Below are positions 1 to 10,580 of a stretch of DNA of 64,000 nucleotides, one piece after another. The notes under the pieces are model-generated. The model saw only the letters and a program-made list of their open reading frames with translations, made no database searches and had not been told where the DNA came from. Position numbers and translations under genes: made by a program. The DNA comes from Cylicocyclus nassatus (taxonomy: Eukaryota; Nematoda; Chromadorea; Rhabditida; Strongylidae), in assembly GCA_958299035.1 (NCBI GenBank), contig CATQJL010000112.1, forward strand, positions 57,016,823 to 57,080,822, read 5' to 3'. Within the stretch, counting starts at the first letter, position 1. Each line of letters starts with the position of its first letter.

Positions 1-791
1 CACGCCAATCCCGTTGTTGTGGGTACGTTTGTTCAAGCTATCTCCGCATTTTATCCCAGATAATTCAACTTTTTTAGGGAATGCCGAAGCGGCGGGAGAC
101 CCTGAAGTAAGAACAAAGTTGTGACTACTGTAAAAATTTAACATTAGCATAGTAAAGCTGAGGATGATATGCTACCATCAAGTATTGTCAAAATTCAACC
201 CTGTAAAGCTCATCCTCTCATCAAATGGAGAATAGATGGAAATTTACACTAATAATTACTTTCTTTCAATCAACTTCACAAGAACAATGGTGTTGAAAGA
301 AATTGTGTACCTTCAATCAAAAATTCCTGTTCATCGCAAGAGCATACAATAAAATCTTTTTCAGCCTGGAACGCCTGCTAATGAAGAAAAGAAACAGGTA
401 CGTTTTTTTTGAGCATTCAAGATTAATTTCGATGCTGTGCTCACCATCACTTATTTGCAGTACGCCTAAAAATAGAGGAAGTTGCTAATGAAGAGGGAGG
501 GGGGGGGGGGGGAATTTAAGCTATAATTTGGGCTGTTACGCATAGAATTCGTTTCTTCATGCTCTGTTTTTGAATGCGAGATATAAAATCTCATGGTGTC
601 TAAGAAATATTAGTATTTACTTTGTAACAGGTCTTAATTAGGTTTTCCACTCCAAGAAAACAAATTCTTAACGGGGATTGGGTTGATTAGCATTGTTCTT
701 TCTTGATAGAAGAAGGCATTTATACTATCAGGAGGAATCTGAAGAAGAAGAAGAGGAAGAGGGCGAAGACGAGGAGGAGGAGGAAGAAGAA

Positions 792-826
<35 letters not shown>

Positions 827-2059
827 AGAAGAAGAAGAAGGAGAACAGGGAGAAGAAGGACCAGCAACAGCAAATAACCAACAAAATGAACCACAAGATA
901 ATGGAAAAAACAGCGGAGTTGAAGTGAGCTACGTTACAAATGATTTTACGTGCTTAGCGATGTCTTTGAGTAATGTTGGGCTTATATTTTCAGGCGGTAA
1001 GCAACGGAGACCAGGAACTCTCAGAAACTCCAACTCATGGTACTAATGGAGAGAATGCAAGTTTTCCGTTGTGTTTACAAACAAATCTGACGTATACAAA
1101 AGTAGCTGTGTGTATAATACATTTACATTTAGAACGGTGGCTCGCAAGATGTTTCAGTTGCTCCTGAGGTGAGCATAAGCTATCGGCTCTATAAATAGTA
1201 TGGATACATCTTTCAGTCTCCACTTCCACCTGATGCGGAATCTCCCGTTGTTGCTCCCAGACCTGACGTAAGCTTTTCATCGTTTGAATTCACTTACAAG
1301 GCGTTTCCACAGCTCTACAAATAGTATAGACTCATCTTTCAGTCTCCTGAAGGGGAACCTGCTGATAGTGATGATAAAAATGATGTAAGCTTTTGATCGT
1401 TTGAATTTACCCACAATGCGTTTCTAGCGCTTTTTCCATTTAAATTAAGTACATCCTTTAGCTGAAGTGTTGTTGATACGCCGAAGCTCTCAGTATTGTT
1501 CAATCATCAGTGCTAGCGTGAATATGATGTTCATGGTACAGAGAAGAAAAGACTGCGGAAAGACACATGACCAACGCATAATGTTGTCGTGCTGAAACAA
1601 TTTTGAATTCTGTCAGCATGACAGGAGCACTTTACGATCCCTCGAAAACGTTTACTGCTCTATCTTTCTGGAATGACGTTTTCAATCAGGAGCCGGGAGC
1701 TGAAGCAGTACAGGGAGGACCAGCTGGCCCACCAGGACCCGCAGGGCCTCCAGGACTACAAGGACCTGCAGGACCGCCAGGGCCGCCAGGACCCCCTGGA
1801 CCACCTGGACCACCTGGACCACCTGGACCGCAAGGACCGCCTGGAAAGCCCCCAGCACCACCACCAGCTGCAGCAACTCCAAAGAAACCGAAGACAGTAA
1901 AAAAGAAGGGGAAGCCTGGCAAGTTTAAGAAGGGCGGCAAGAAGGGAAAGAGCAGGCCAAAGAGGTCAATTGCAAGGGTAAGACATATTTTATTGCATGA
2001 GGTTAGTTGTTATAGTTCAAAATTTTCTCTTGTAGAAAGTGTTCTCGATCAATGGCTAA
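1..2059 (+). CDS. acidic secreted-type protein with collagen repeat and basic tail (5'-partial)
   Basis: Exons read as 1-22 (partial), 78-106, 365-397, 732-923, 994-1056, 1133-1168, 1217-1267, 1343-1384, 1690-1977 and 2036-2059 (stop TAA). The 1-22/78-106 junction is phase 1 and all later junctions are phase 0; nearly all are GT-AG, and the intron at 1057 starts GCAAGT. The product is modular: short Pro/Glu/Asn-rich exons, a 64-residue exon dominated by glutamate, four more short acidic exons, about 15 Gly-X-Y triplets, then a lysine-rich tail with a furin-like RPKR followed by a short end (KVFSING). It differs from ordinary cuticle collagens: no N-terminal membrane segment or cysteine clusters are visible here, although the true N-terminus lies outside the window. 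An extracellular matrix role is inferred from the Gly-Pro-Pro repeats only. Exon borders of the small exons are less certain than the collagen exon. Confidence 0.6.
732..842 (+). repeat. GAA/GAG trinucleotide repeat encoding poly-glutamate
   Basis: An almost pure GAR tract on the plus strand lies inside the fourth visible exon of the acidic collagen-like gene. In the coding frame it gives a long glutamate run broken by a few Ser, Gly and Asp codons. Lysine-rich and leucine-rich readings in other frames are artefacts of the repeat. Confidence 0.85.
1217..1461 (+). repeat. tandem exon-intron duplication
   Basis: Exon 1217-1267 with its flanking introns and exon 1343-1384 with its flanks are copies of one roughly 120-bp unit. 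Both are preceded by an AAATAGTAT...CATCTTTCAG acceptor and followed by a GTAAGCTTTT.ATCGTTTGAA donor side. A third acceptor of the same kind (ACATCCTTTAG) ends at 1461, but the sequence after it soon meets a stop. Both intact exons are phase 0, so duplication adds residues without shifting the frame. Confidence 0.75.
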
Positions 2060-2143
2060 GGGAGGATGAAGGCTAGAAGTGAGTTCACATCCTCGATGTT
2101 GCTGTAGGTAATCGCTGAAAGATCCTTAATGATAAGAGATACG

Positions 2144-2149
2144 AATAAA
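2144..2149 (+). terminator. AATAAA poly(A) signal
   Basis: AATAAA lies 85 bp after the stop codon of the acidic collagen-like gene and is its most likely cleavage/polyadenylation signal. Confidence 0.6.
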
Positions 2150-3116
2150 AACTAGCAGAACAACTCAAATACTGATAGCAGAAGTTCGACTTCAAACTCT
2201 GGCGGTTTTCTTTTTTGCTGTTCTAATTGTAAAATCAAATTATATTTTACAGGTTGAAACATCCCAAACTACATCTTTGTTCTGGCAGCATTTGCCTGAA
2301 TAAACGTTAACATAAAACAGTGTACCACATGCCCACCATATACGATATTCGAATGCGGCAAAAATAAGCAATATTCCTTTCCATGAAAAACAAAGCTAAG
2401 GGGAGTTTGCAGATTCTTTTGAGAGTCGATACAGCAGCGGATATTTGACTGCCTTGTTGATCGAGTCAATATGAATGCTTCTAATCTCAAGAAGACTAGA
2501 GTTGATATACATGGGACGAAATGCTTTGTGAGGTCAACCTTGAAAGTTGTATAGCAAATTTCTCAGCTCTCTTGCATTGTAACTATTCAGATAAGTTCAA
2601 ATTATAACGTCCAAGTCAACGTCGCGAAATGTCCCAAAATCTGCTAAGAATGGTTCAATCTGAAAAGCACTCACCGGACCTCAAAAAAAAAATTGTGGAG
2701 TCGCATTATCTGGATTAAACGGGCAACAATCTGAATAACGACTGCAGTCTCAAGTGGCAGCTCTCAAAATTCTCGTTTCAAACGAGAGAATCTATAAATG
2801 TGTAAAATTTTCAAGCATAGTTACTTTGCAGCTCTCCGCAGTTACGTCGTGTCTGTGTACCCAGCTAAAAATAGTTTCAATTAGATCAGAACTGCATGCT
2901 CACAAGAATCTATATCTGGACATCTTTCATATTTCAACTATATCTTCTAGCACTATCATTGTGCCTGAGTGTGTGTCATAATATTTGGCTTCTCGAGTCT
3001 TAGTCAATCTCGCGGATACTCTTAGACGCCTGTAAAACTACTCTTCAAGAAATAGTAGCGCGTATGTATACCGTGGCTAAATTAAAAGCGAGTAATGGTT
3101 TTCTTTGTATAGAGAG
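2150..3116. other. intergenic, nothing recognised
   Basis: AT-rich sequence. The open frames of 70-75 codons lack splice context or recognisable domains, and I see no repeat structure. Confidence 0.5.
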
Positions 3117-3122
3117 ATATTT

Positions 3123-3843
3123 CGGTACTTTTCCGTTATCCGGACCCATTTTTACAAAAGGCTCTTACAGAATATGTTTTTTAGTCTAGAAACAATTTTT
3201 CATAAATTCTAAGAGGACTGTCTCCCCGCCACGTGTCAGCGAAAATTTGACACGTTTCAGTCCACTTCGACATGTTTTTTAAGATCATTTCCGGTGAGGT
3301 AAAAGAGCATTCGTGATCACCTAAAAGCTGTGCAACTCTTTTCTATGAGAGCAAAACAATCTAGAACCATTATTAGAACATCTTGATCACTTCTAGCAAT
3401 GATTCAAGATTGTCTTTCTCTTCAAACTTTCAGCCATGCGAGTTTAGCCAAGAAAGATTGTAAATGATGGCTTAAAGTACCTCACTGCTGTTTGTTCCGC
3501 CGCTTAGATGATGGAACCTTAGCGCACTTTTCTATTCTGGGCAAGTCTAATCTGTACACTAGTGACAGTATGACCTCATTATTATGAAAATGTTCATTTT
3601 TGATGGTGTTTAATTGAAAATGGGGTCATTATTGATTGAAAAACAAGTTGAACTTACGTCGCTGGATAGGGTAACCACAAACTCCTGGTAAAACTTGTTA
3701 AACATGTAGATGGCATGTCAATTTTTTTTGACACGTGGCAAAAGGTTGACACTTCTTACTATGAAGTTAAAACCAGATATAGTACAAGGAATGAAGCATT
3801 ATCCTTCTTTGAAAAAATAGGTCCGGATAACGGAAAAGTACCG
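3123..3843. mobile_element. foldback DNA element with TIRs and 6-bp TSD
   Basis: The termini are inverted copies (core GTACTTTTCCGTTATCCGGA on the left, its reverse complement at 3821-3843), flanked by the direct repeat ATATTT at 3117-3122 and 3844-3849. The 721-bp interior has no transposase ORF and carries further inverted motifs around TGACACGT. It is a non-autonomous transposon; the superfamily is not certain. Confidence 0.75.
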
Positions 3844-5973
3844 ATATTTCTTTTTTGATCCCAGAAGAAAAGCCACAAGTTCTTCTGCCTTAAAGAAGAT
3901 CTACTGCAAAGTTGAGCAAAAGTGTTGCAATTTGAAACCGTGCCCTTATTAACTGCTGTACGATACTATAGTACGAACATAGTTAAGGGCTAATCAATTG
4001 CTGATTGTTTCAGGTTTTTCAAACATTGCAGTCACAAAGTTACTGAAACCGAAAATCAGTTTCGTTATGCAGGCTAAGACAATTAGAAAATTTATAGAAC
4101 CTAGTTCCACACTCAAAGTGATTCTAAGCCTGAAATCAGCGTGATAATATAATGAAAATTCATTCTTTTTAAACCTTTGAAGGACCTTTTTTTGGAATCT
4201 TCGCATTTATCTAATAGAAAGGCAACTCGATTTTGGGCATTGAAATTATATACTAAAAGTTGCAAATCTCGTCTTGCAATCTTGTCCGTTTCAAGATTTC
4301 CAAAGTGGGGTCTTCTCAAATAGACTCAACAAGCACAGATTGAGTTATTTCAAAACTACGGTGAGAAGTGCGAAAAGTTGATTAGTCTAAAATACTGTGC
4401 TCATTGTCCTTTGACAATTGTCATTCTAAATTACAGTACCCACACTAATTATTCGACAGAAAACGCAAAAACTGACGATCCGCGTTTTTTTCGTTTTTTC
4501 TTCATAACTTCCTTCAGATTGCATAGAATACGAATCCGATTTGAGCGTAATGTCCAGCTCGTCAAGGTGAATCTTCTGATATACTGCACTCTCTTACCAT
4601 TTCGTTTTCATTCTGCTCGATTTTTGTGTGAGGAAGGGTTTTCGTAGTGGCGTAACTCAGCGAAGAGCACACACGGAAGATTCATGTAAACACAATTCGG
4701 TAGAACTGTTCCCGTAGATTATCATGTACTAGCGATTAGCGAAGGATCCCTTTTCCGTAGAGAAAGATAGGCCGTTGAATTTTGAAAAAATCGACGTCTC
4801 TCAAATTTTAGCTACCGTAACCATACAGTAAGACTCTAATTTGCAAAGCAGGTGTGTTTTTCGTGATCAGCAGGCTAGATAACCTCTATGCGCAAGTTTT
4901 CCAAGAAATTCGGGCCCTTTGATTTTTTTCCCGTTTTAGCCTGTGAAGCTCGCCGACGGGTTTTGGCTAAAATATTGATGATTTTGGATTGAGCGGAAAC
5001 TTCGCCAATAGGGGTTTTCGGACTCGCTGATTACGAAAATAGTGCTCTTTGTGCAGCGTAAGTTCTTTTAGCAGAGTTATGCTGAGAGGAATGCTGCGAT
5101 ACTACGCAAGTTCCTAAACTTGTCTGCCACTTTCGCGTATCTGTTAGACAAATCACCTGCTCTTTTCTGTAATTTGAAGTCACTAGAGACATTGCTCTCA
5201 CAGCATGCTCAAACTAAGCCTTTATCTATATTGATCGCCGAACTGTGAGCATACGAACTCACGTCCTCATGAAAATCGTTCAAAATTTCAAGATCGCATA
5301 TTTTGGCCAAATATCACCGAGAATGGTTACAGATCACTCTGATTGCAGATATTATTTTTATGTACATATGTAGCTTGATAATCTTGATATAGCATACTTG
5401 CTTACCCCCTAAGTCAACTCTTACATCTGTAGCTGAAAGTTTGCAAAAAAGCAATAGAGTCGGTAAAGGTAATTCCTTTTAGAAACTAACATTGTATCCG
5501 TAATCAGCACGCTCACTCACCTACTTATACCAATTCCCAGCCCGGTAGCTTAAAGTTTGCAAAAAAGTCGATAAATCGATATTGACCGATGACGAAATGT
5601 AGTCTACGAGACCAGCTCGGCCCCTAAGTTGTGTGCAAAGTTTGGTCTGCATTTGTTCAGAGATGCAGTTCCGTTGGGAACATACGCACAGACACACAGA
5701 CACATGACAAACAGACATTCACTCAAGTATGTTAGAGATAAATAATAACAATGACAGTTGGAATTCTGAAGTCTGCAATCTTTATCGTTGATCACTAGGT
5801 GGAGATAAAAGCGTGGGCCATTTACTATATGCAGTTCTAAGGGTTAATTTGCTATTTTACTTTTGTTCATCTTATCTACCAATTTTTTTCTCTCATTAAC
5901 GTTGAGAAGAGTTCAGAGTCGTCTTCACAAAACATTCTGTCTCAACAGGGGTCAGGCTGAACCGTTGGCTTAA

Positions 5974-6387
5974 AGGCAGTGTCTCACCAAAATTTAGTTG
6001 CCGAGATTTCTGCATCTTGCAAGCCTGTCGGACCCTATCTAGCATTGTATGGGCTTAAAATAGCACGAAATTCCCAAAAACCCCGTTTTGTGGAGGCCCC
6101 TCGAAGCAACGTGGACGAGTTGTGCCTTCCAACTTCAGCCTCAGCCACAGTGAGCAACAGAGATGAGGTGGATGCCAAGTAGAGGGAGATGTTCAAACGC
6201 GTAAGGGCGGAGACCGAAGGAGTCGTCCGCGCGTACCAAATCGCTCTCCGCGTACCACTTTGAGCGAATTTTTCTCAGCGCGGAGGGGGTCAAATTGGGT
6301 GGGACCTGTTGCAATGGCCTATTTAGAGGTCCCTATAATAGAATATGTGAAGATCCGCGCGACCTCAACTTTGATGAGACACTGCCT
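5974..6387. mobile_element. TTAA-flanked MITE (piggyBac-type TSD)
   Basis: The termini AGGCAGTGTCTCACC and GATGAGACACTGCCT are inverted repeats directly flanked by TTAA at 5970-5973 and 6388-6391. The element is 414 bp with no coding capacity. The same terminal family occurs at 43514-43946. Confidence 0.8.
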
Positions 6388-6391
6388 TTAA

Positions 6392-6928
6392 CACGTTTCG
6401 GACCGATGCTGCACATGGTGCAGCACGCGGTTTTGAAGGATCTTTTTAACGTCTACAGGAGATTTTCTTTTTGTCCAAGGTTACCATGCCAAAGGCCTAG
6501 GCTCCTACTTTTCAAATAACTCTTAGAGCTGTGCCGCCGATATTTGTTTAGGAGATATGAGGACAAATCGAACACCAATTGCAACGAAGTGCGGCAACGC
6601 GATGCGTGCTACGTCGCAACTTTTTCTTGCTTCAAATTCAGTGAGAAAAACCCTAATTTCAATAATCATGTGTATCGTGTCCAAAATAGATACATTTGGA
6701 TACAATTAGAAACTGAGTTCTTGTTTCTGTCTTTTAAGAAAGCACAGAAGTCCTTCTCAAGCGACAAAATGTAAACACTTCGAATTCATTCAAAACTTTG
6801 AGTATCGATCTTATCTGACATGTTAATTACAGAAGTAGAACACAGTCTGGGAAATAAGGTCCATTTCTTGGCTAACGGCTGAAACTACCCTCTTTTTCGC
6901 CGCGCGCGATTTTGCGGTCCGAAACGTG
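6392..6928. mobile_element. second TTAA-flanked MITE, abutting the first
   Basis: The termini CACGTTTCGGACCG and CGGTCCGAAACGTG are inverted repeats, flanked by TTAA at 6388-6391 (shared with the preceding MITE) and 6929-6932. The 537-bp interior has no recognised ORF. The terminal sequence differs from its neighbour, so this is a separate family using the same target. Confidence 0.75.
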
Positions 6929-7000
6929 TTAAATTTGTGCGCTCGCAGCGATATGACTCTGCGTTGCATATGCGCACTGTCGAAGAGCGAAGATTAGATA

Positions 7001-7111
7001 AGGCTGCGTTCATACTGATTACGAAATCCGAGAACAGTCCCAGCACAACGCTCAATTCGAGCACTGTGCTAGAACTGTCCTCGGATTTCGTAATCAGTAT
7101 GAACGCAGCCT
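7001..7111. mobile_element. 111-bp palindromic MITE
   Basis: AGGCTGCGTTCATACTGATT and the next bases are repeated in inverse orientation up to 7111. More than 30 bp at each end pair perfectly around a short loop. Confidence 0.75.
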
Positions 7112-7586
7112 AAGCTAGCATAGAGTGGCGCAAAATCCGCGCGACACGGGCTTCCACCGTGCCAATTTTGGCTTGATTGAGTTTGGCAGAGACTGTACCC
7201 TTCTGGAGTGCGCGCATCTCAGAGCTGAGAGGAATTCGACTTTGCGAGAGACGTATCTGGAATTTATATTATCTGTAACCAAAATATACAATGCACTTCG
7301 ATGGAAATCATGGTTTTTCCCTCTCATGGTGTCTGAAACACAATGAAAATGCACTCAGTGGCAATGCGCGCACGCAGAGAATCAAGAGCATTGATAGAGT
7401 AACAAGAATGACCAGCCTTATAAGTGCATATAATGAATGGCCCACGCTTTTATCTCCACCTAGTGATCAACGGTTGCAAGGAGACGCCTACGATATTATG
7501 AAGATTGCAGACTTTAGAATTCCAACTGTCATTGTTATTATTTATCTCTAACATACTTGAGTGAATGTCTGTTTGTCATGTGTCTG

Positions 7587-8164
7587 CTCAGATAACCGCC
7601 GGGGGCAGGCGGCCATGCGAATTTTGAGCAAGCGCGCACCGGAAAAATAGTTCGTTGATTTTTTGCGGCCCGCTTGCAGAAATTTGGAAGAAAGTTGGCA
7701 AAATTAAAGACGAATGCTTGAAGAACAATCGCGGTTTCTTTATGGATTAGCTGCGGCGCAGTGGCCGCATTCTCGCGGACTTTCCGCGAGAATATGCAAA
7801 ATTTTTGAGGGCCGCACGGTCCTTTGTGGAGGACCGTGCAACCCCCAGGTACTTTCCGCTGAGAGAAAGTACCTCAAACTTGAGTAATTAAACCAACGGT
7901 GACACCTCTACCACACAGAGTCTTACCTGTGCTCGACGTACACCCGAAAATACCCAAAAAGGGTCCGAGCGCTTGCTGAAAGTTTGGCCAGCGCTCGCTG
8001 GAAGATATTATTTGACGAGCGCTCGCAGAAAATTCTGTATTGCTGCCCGCTGGCAGAACGCGGAAGTACCGCCCGCTGAAGGTTTGGCCACGCCCCAAAA
8101 TTCTGCTGACCGCCTGCAGAAAAGCGCGAGTTTGCGGACCGCCTGCCCCCGGCGATTATCTGAG
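7587..8164. mobile_element. foldback MITE inside the right arm of the 5-kb element
   Basis: The ends CTCAGATAACCGCCGGGGGC and its near complement delimit a 578-bp insertion. The equivalent place in the left arm (around 5690-5700) has no insertion, giving an internal empty site. The interior carries repeated GCGCTCGC/GCCCGCTG motifs. No clear target-site duplication was found. Confidence 0.75.
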
Positions 8165-9409
8165 TGTGTGCACTTTGCAACTTTGCACAACTTTGTGCAA
8201 CTTTGCACACAACTTAGGGGCCGAGCTGGTCTCGTAGACTACATTTCGTCATCGGTCAATATCGATTTATCGACTTTTTTGCAAACTTTAAGCTACCGGG
8301 CTGGGAATTGGTATAAGTAGGTGAGTGAGCGTGCTGATTACGGATACAATGTTAGTTTCTAAAAGGAATTACCTTTACCGACTCTATTGCTTTTTTGCAA
8401 ACTTTCAGCTACAGATGTAAGAGTTGACTTAGGGGGTAAGCAAGTATGCTATATCAAGATTATCAAGCTACATATGTACATAAAAATAATATCTGCAATC
8501 AGAGTGATCTGTAACCATTCTCGGTGATATTTGGCCAAAATATGCGATCTTGAAATTTTGAACGATTTTCATGAGGACGTGAGTTCGTATGCTCACAGTT
8601 CGGCGATCAATATAGATAAAGGCTTAGTTTGAGCATGCTGTGAGAGCAATGTCTCTAGTGACTTCAAATTACAGAAAAGAGCAGGTGATTTGTCTAACAG
8701 ATACGCGAAAGTGGCAGACAAGTTTAGGAACTTGCGTAGTATCGCAGCATTCCTCTCAGCATAACTCTGCTAAAAGAACTTACGCTGCACAAAGAGCACT
8801 ATTTTCGTAATCAGCGAGTCCGAAAACCCCTATTGGCGAAGTTTCCGCTCAATCCAAGATCATCAATATTTTAGCCAAAACCCGTCGGCGAGCTTCACAG
8901 GCTAAAACGGGAAAAAAATCAAAGGGCCCGAATTTCTTGGAAAACTTGCGCATAGAGGTTATCTAGCCTGCTGATCACGAAAAACACACCTGCTTTGCAA
9001 ATTAGAGTCTTACTGTATGGTTACGGTAGCTAAAATTTGAGAGACGTCGATTTTTTCAAAATTCAACGGCCTATCTTTCTCTACGGAAAAGGGATCCTTC
9101 GCTAATCGCTAGTACATGATAATCTACGGGAACAGTTCTACCGAATTGTGTTTACATGAATCTTCCGTGTGTGCTCTTCGCTGAGTTACGCCACTACGAA
9201 AACCCTTCCTCACACAAAAATCGAGCAGAATGAAAACGAAATGGTAAGAGAGTGCAGTATATCAGAAGATTCACCTTGACGAGCTGGACATTACGCTCAA
9301 ATCGGATTCGTATTCTATGCAATCTGAAGGAAGTTATGAAGAAAAAACGAAAAAAACGCGGATCGTCAGTTTTCGCGTTTTCTGTCGAATAATTAGTGTG
9401 GGTACTGTA

Positions 9410-10580
9410 TAAGGGTTCCAAAAAGGCACACTTTTGTATCATTATAAGATTATATCCTTCTTGTTCTAATGCCTTCCGTCGCAAAATATTATACCAGTTA
9501 GGGCTGTCTTCATCTAGATTTATAGTATGGCGGATTGCCAATCGCTTTTCGTTATTGTTAGGATTGCGATAGGATCTTCCAGCATATAAAACCGTTGTGA
9601 AAAAGCCATTTGATAATGAAGGCAAAGAATAATAGAAAATTGTGTAGCGGTTCACCGATGTTGGTTTGATTACACAAATTTTTACAAGTTTTCGAGCTTT
9701 TTTGTGTGATTACATTGCTGTAAAACATCTTATATATAAAGCTGAATGTCTGTTTGTCCGTCTGTATGTCTGTCTGTCTGTATGTCTGTCTGTCTGTCTG
9801 TACGTATGTTCCGAATAGAAAATTCCATTTCTGAACCGATCGGGACCAAACTTGGCACACATACACTTCGGGCCCCGGCGGGTGTCATAGGCTACTTTTC
9901 GTATCGATCGATATCGATTTTATCGATTTTTTGCAAAATTTGAGCTACGGGGCTGGGAGTTGGCACAGGGGGGGTAAGTGAGCATGGGGATTCCGAATAC
10001 AATATTAGTTATTAAAATCGTGCATTACTTTTATCAATTTTTTCGATTTTTTTGCAAAGTTTGAGCTACGGGGCTGGGATTTGGCACAGGGGGGTAATCG
10101 AGCATGCTGATCACCCCCGTGGGGGCCCGAAGGGTATGTGTGCACGATTACACCCCCCTGCCAACTCCCAGCCCCGTAGCTCAAATTTTGCAAAAAATCG
10201 ATAAAATCGACATCGATCGATAACGAAAAGTGGACTGTGACACCCGCCGGGGCCCGAAGGGTATGTGTGCCAAGTTTGGTCCGGATCGGTTAAGAAATGG
10301 AATTTTCTATTCGGAATATACGGCGGAGCCGGGTAAGCCAACTAGTTGAAAAATAATTGTCACGGTATATCTCACATTACTCATAACAAGAACCATTACA
10401 GTGAGTGCGAACTTCATGATTAATCTTGTATTGAGCCATAACGAGTGAGTTCTGTCTGCAAGTCTGATTAGCCTGATATAAAGTTTCAGCTCGTTTGATT
10501 TTCCTCAAAGTATAGTGTAACTTTGTGCGATTTCTACCGTTCCACAGTATTAAAGAGTGATCGGTGTTTGCCTCCAAGCT
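9410..10580 (-). pseudogene. broken gene remnant split by a Helitron; GIY-YIG-like C-terminal part
   Basis: On the minus strand 9410-9655 encodes about 80 residues with codon use unlike the surrounding repeats. It includes YTIFYYSL, then VLYAGRS, and later NWYNILRRKALEQEGYNLIM, loosely resembling a GIY-YIG nuclease fold (GIY ... YIG spacing). Upstream on the same strand, 10377-10577 encodes another 66-residue open stretch ending HCNGSCYE. The two are separated by the Helitron at 9728-10345, and the 5-kb foldback begins exactly where the reading frame would end (CCC TTA then TAA in the rebuilt empty site). Whether the two pieces belong to one gene is inference; the family call is tentative. 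Confidence 0.35.
9728..10345 (+). mobile_element. non-autonomous Helitron (complete)
   Basis: Starts TCTTATATATAAAGCTGAAT after a host A and ends GCCAACTAG before a host T, matching Helitron rules (A|TC ... CTRR|T). A short CGGC-GGA-GCCG hairpin lies about 11 nt before the end. A (TGTC)n tract follows the 5' end. The two halves of the core are inverted copies of each other around about 10115. There is no Rep/helicase ORF. Confidence 0.8.

Larger units (their letters stand above)
4434..9407. mobile_element. 5-kb Tc1-like foldback element, arms about 1.4 kb
   Basis: The left arm 4434-about 5840 is repeated in inverse orientation at about 7415-9407. The ends read CAGTACCCACACTAATTATT and its complement, with TA on each outer side (4432-4433, 9408-9409), as expected for Tc1/mariner-type insertion. 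The arms are nearly identical over more than 1 kb, pointing to recent origin or gene conversion. The spacer (about 5841-7414) holds three smaller elements, and the right arm holds another (7587-8164). The inner arms carry a stretch related to the Helitron core of this window (GAATGTCTGTTTGTC, then GGGCTGGGA motifs). No transposase ORF is seen. Confidence 0.8.

Noticed and set aside
634..927. Leucine/proline-rich minus-strand and lysine-rich plus-strand ORFs over the GAA tract
   Set aside because: They are frame shadows of a trinucleotide repeat; only the glutamate frame joins exons in phase.
1682..1940. Gly-rich and Leu/Val-rich ORFs opposite the collagen exon
   Set aside because: Antisense readings of GGN-CCN repeats; the plus frame has splice sites and a stop.
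4378..9655. Matching protein frames in the arms of the 5-kb element
   Set aside because: They are the same non-coding arm read twice in inverted copies; no domain and no splice support.
9746..9943. (TGTC)n-encoded Ser/Val/Cys ORFs at Helitron 5' ends (also near 45000 and 53270)
   Set aside because: Microsatellite translation, present at every copy with no conserved protein.
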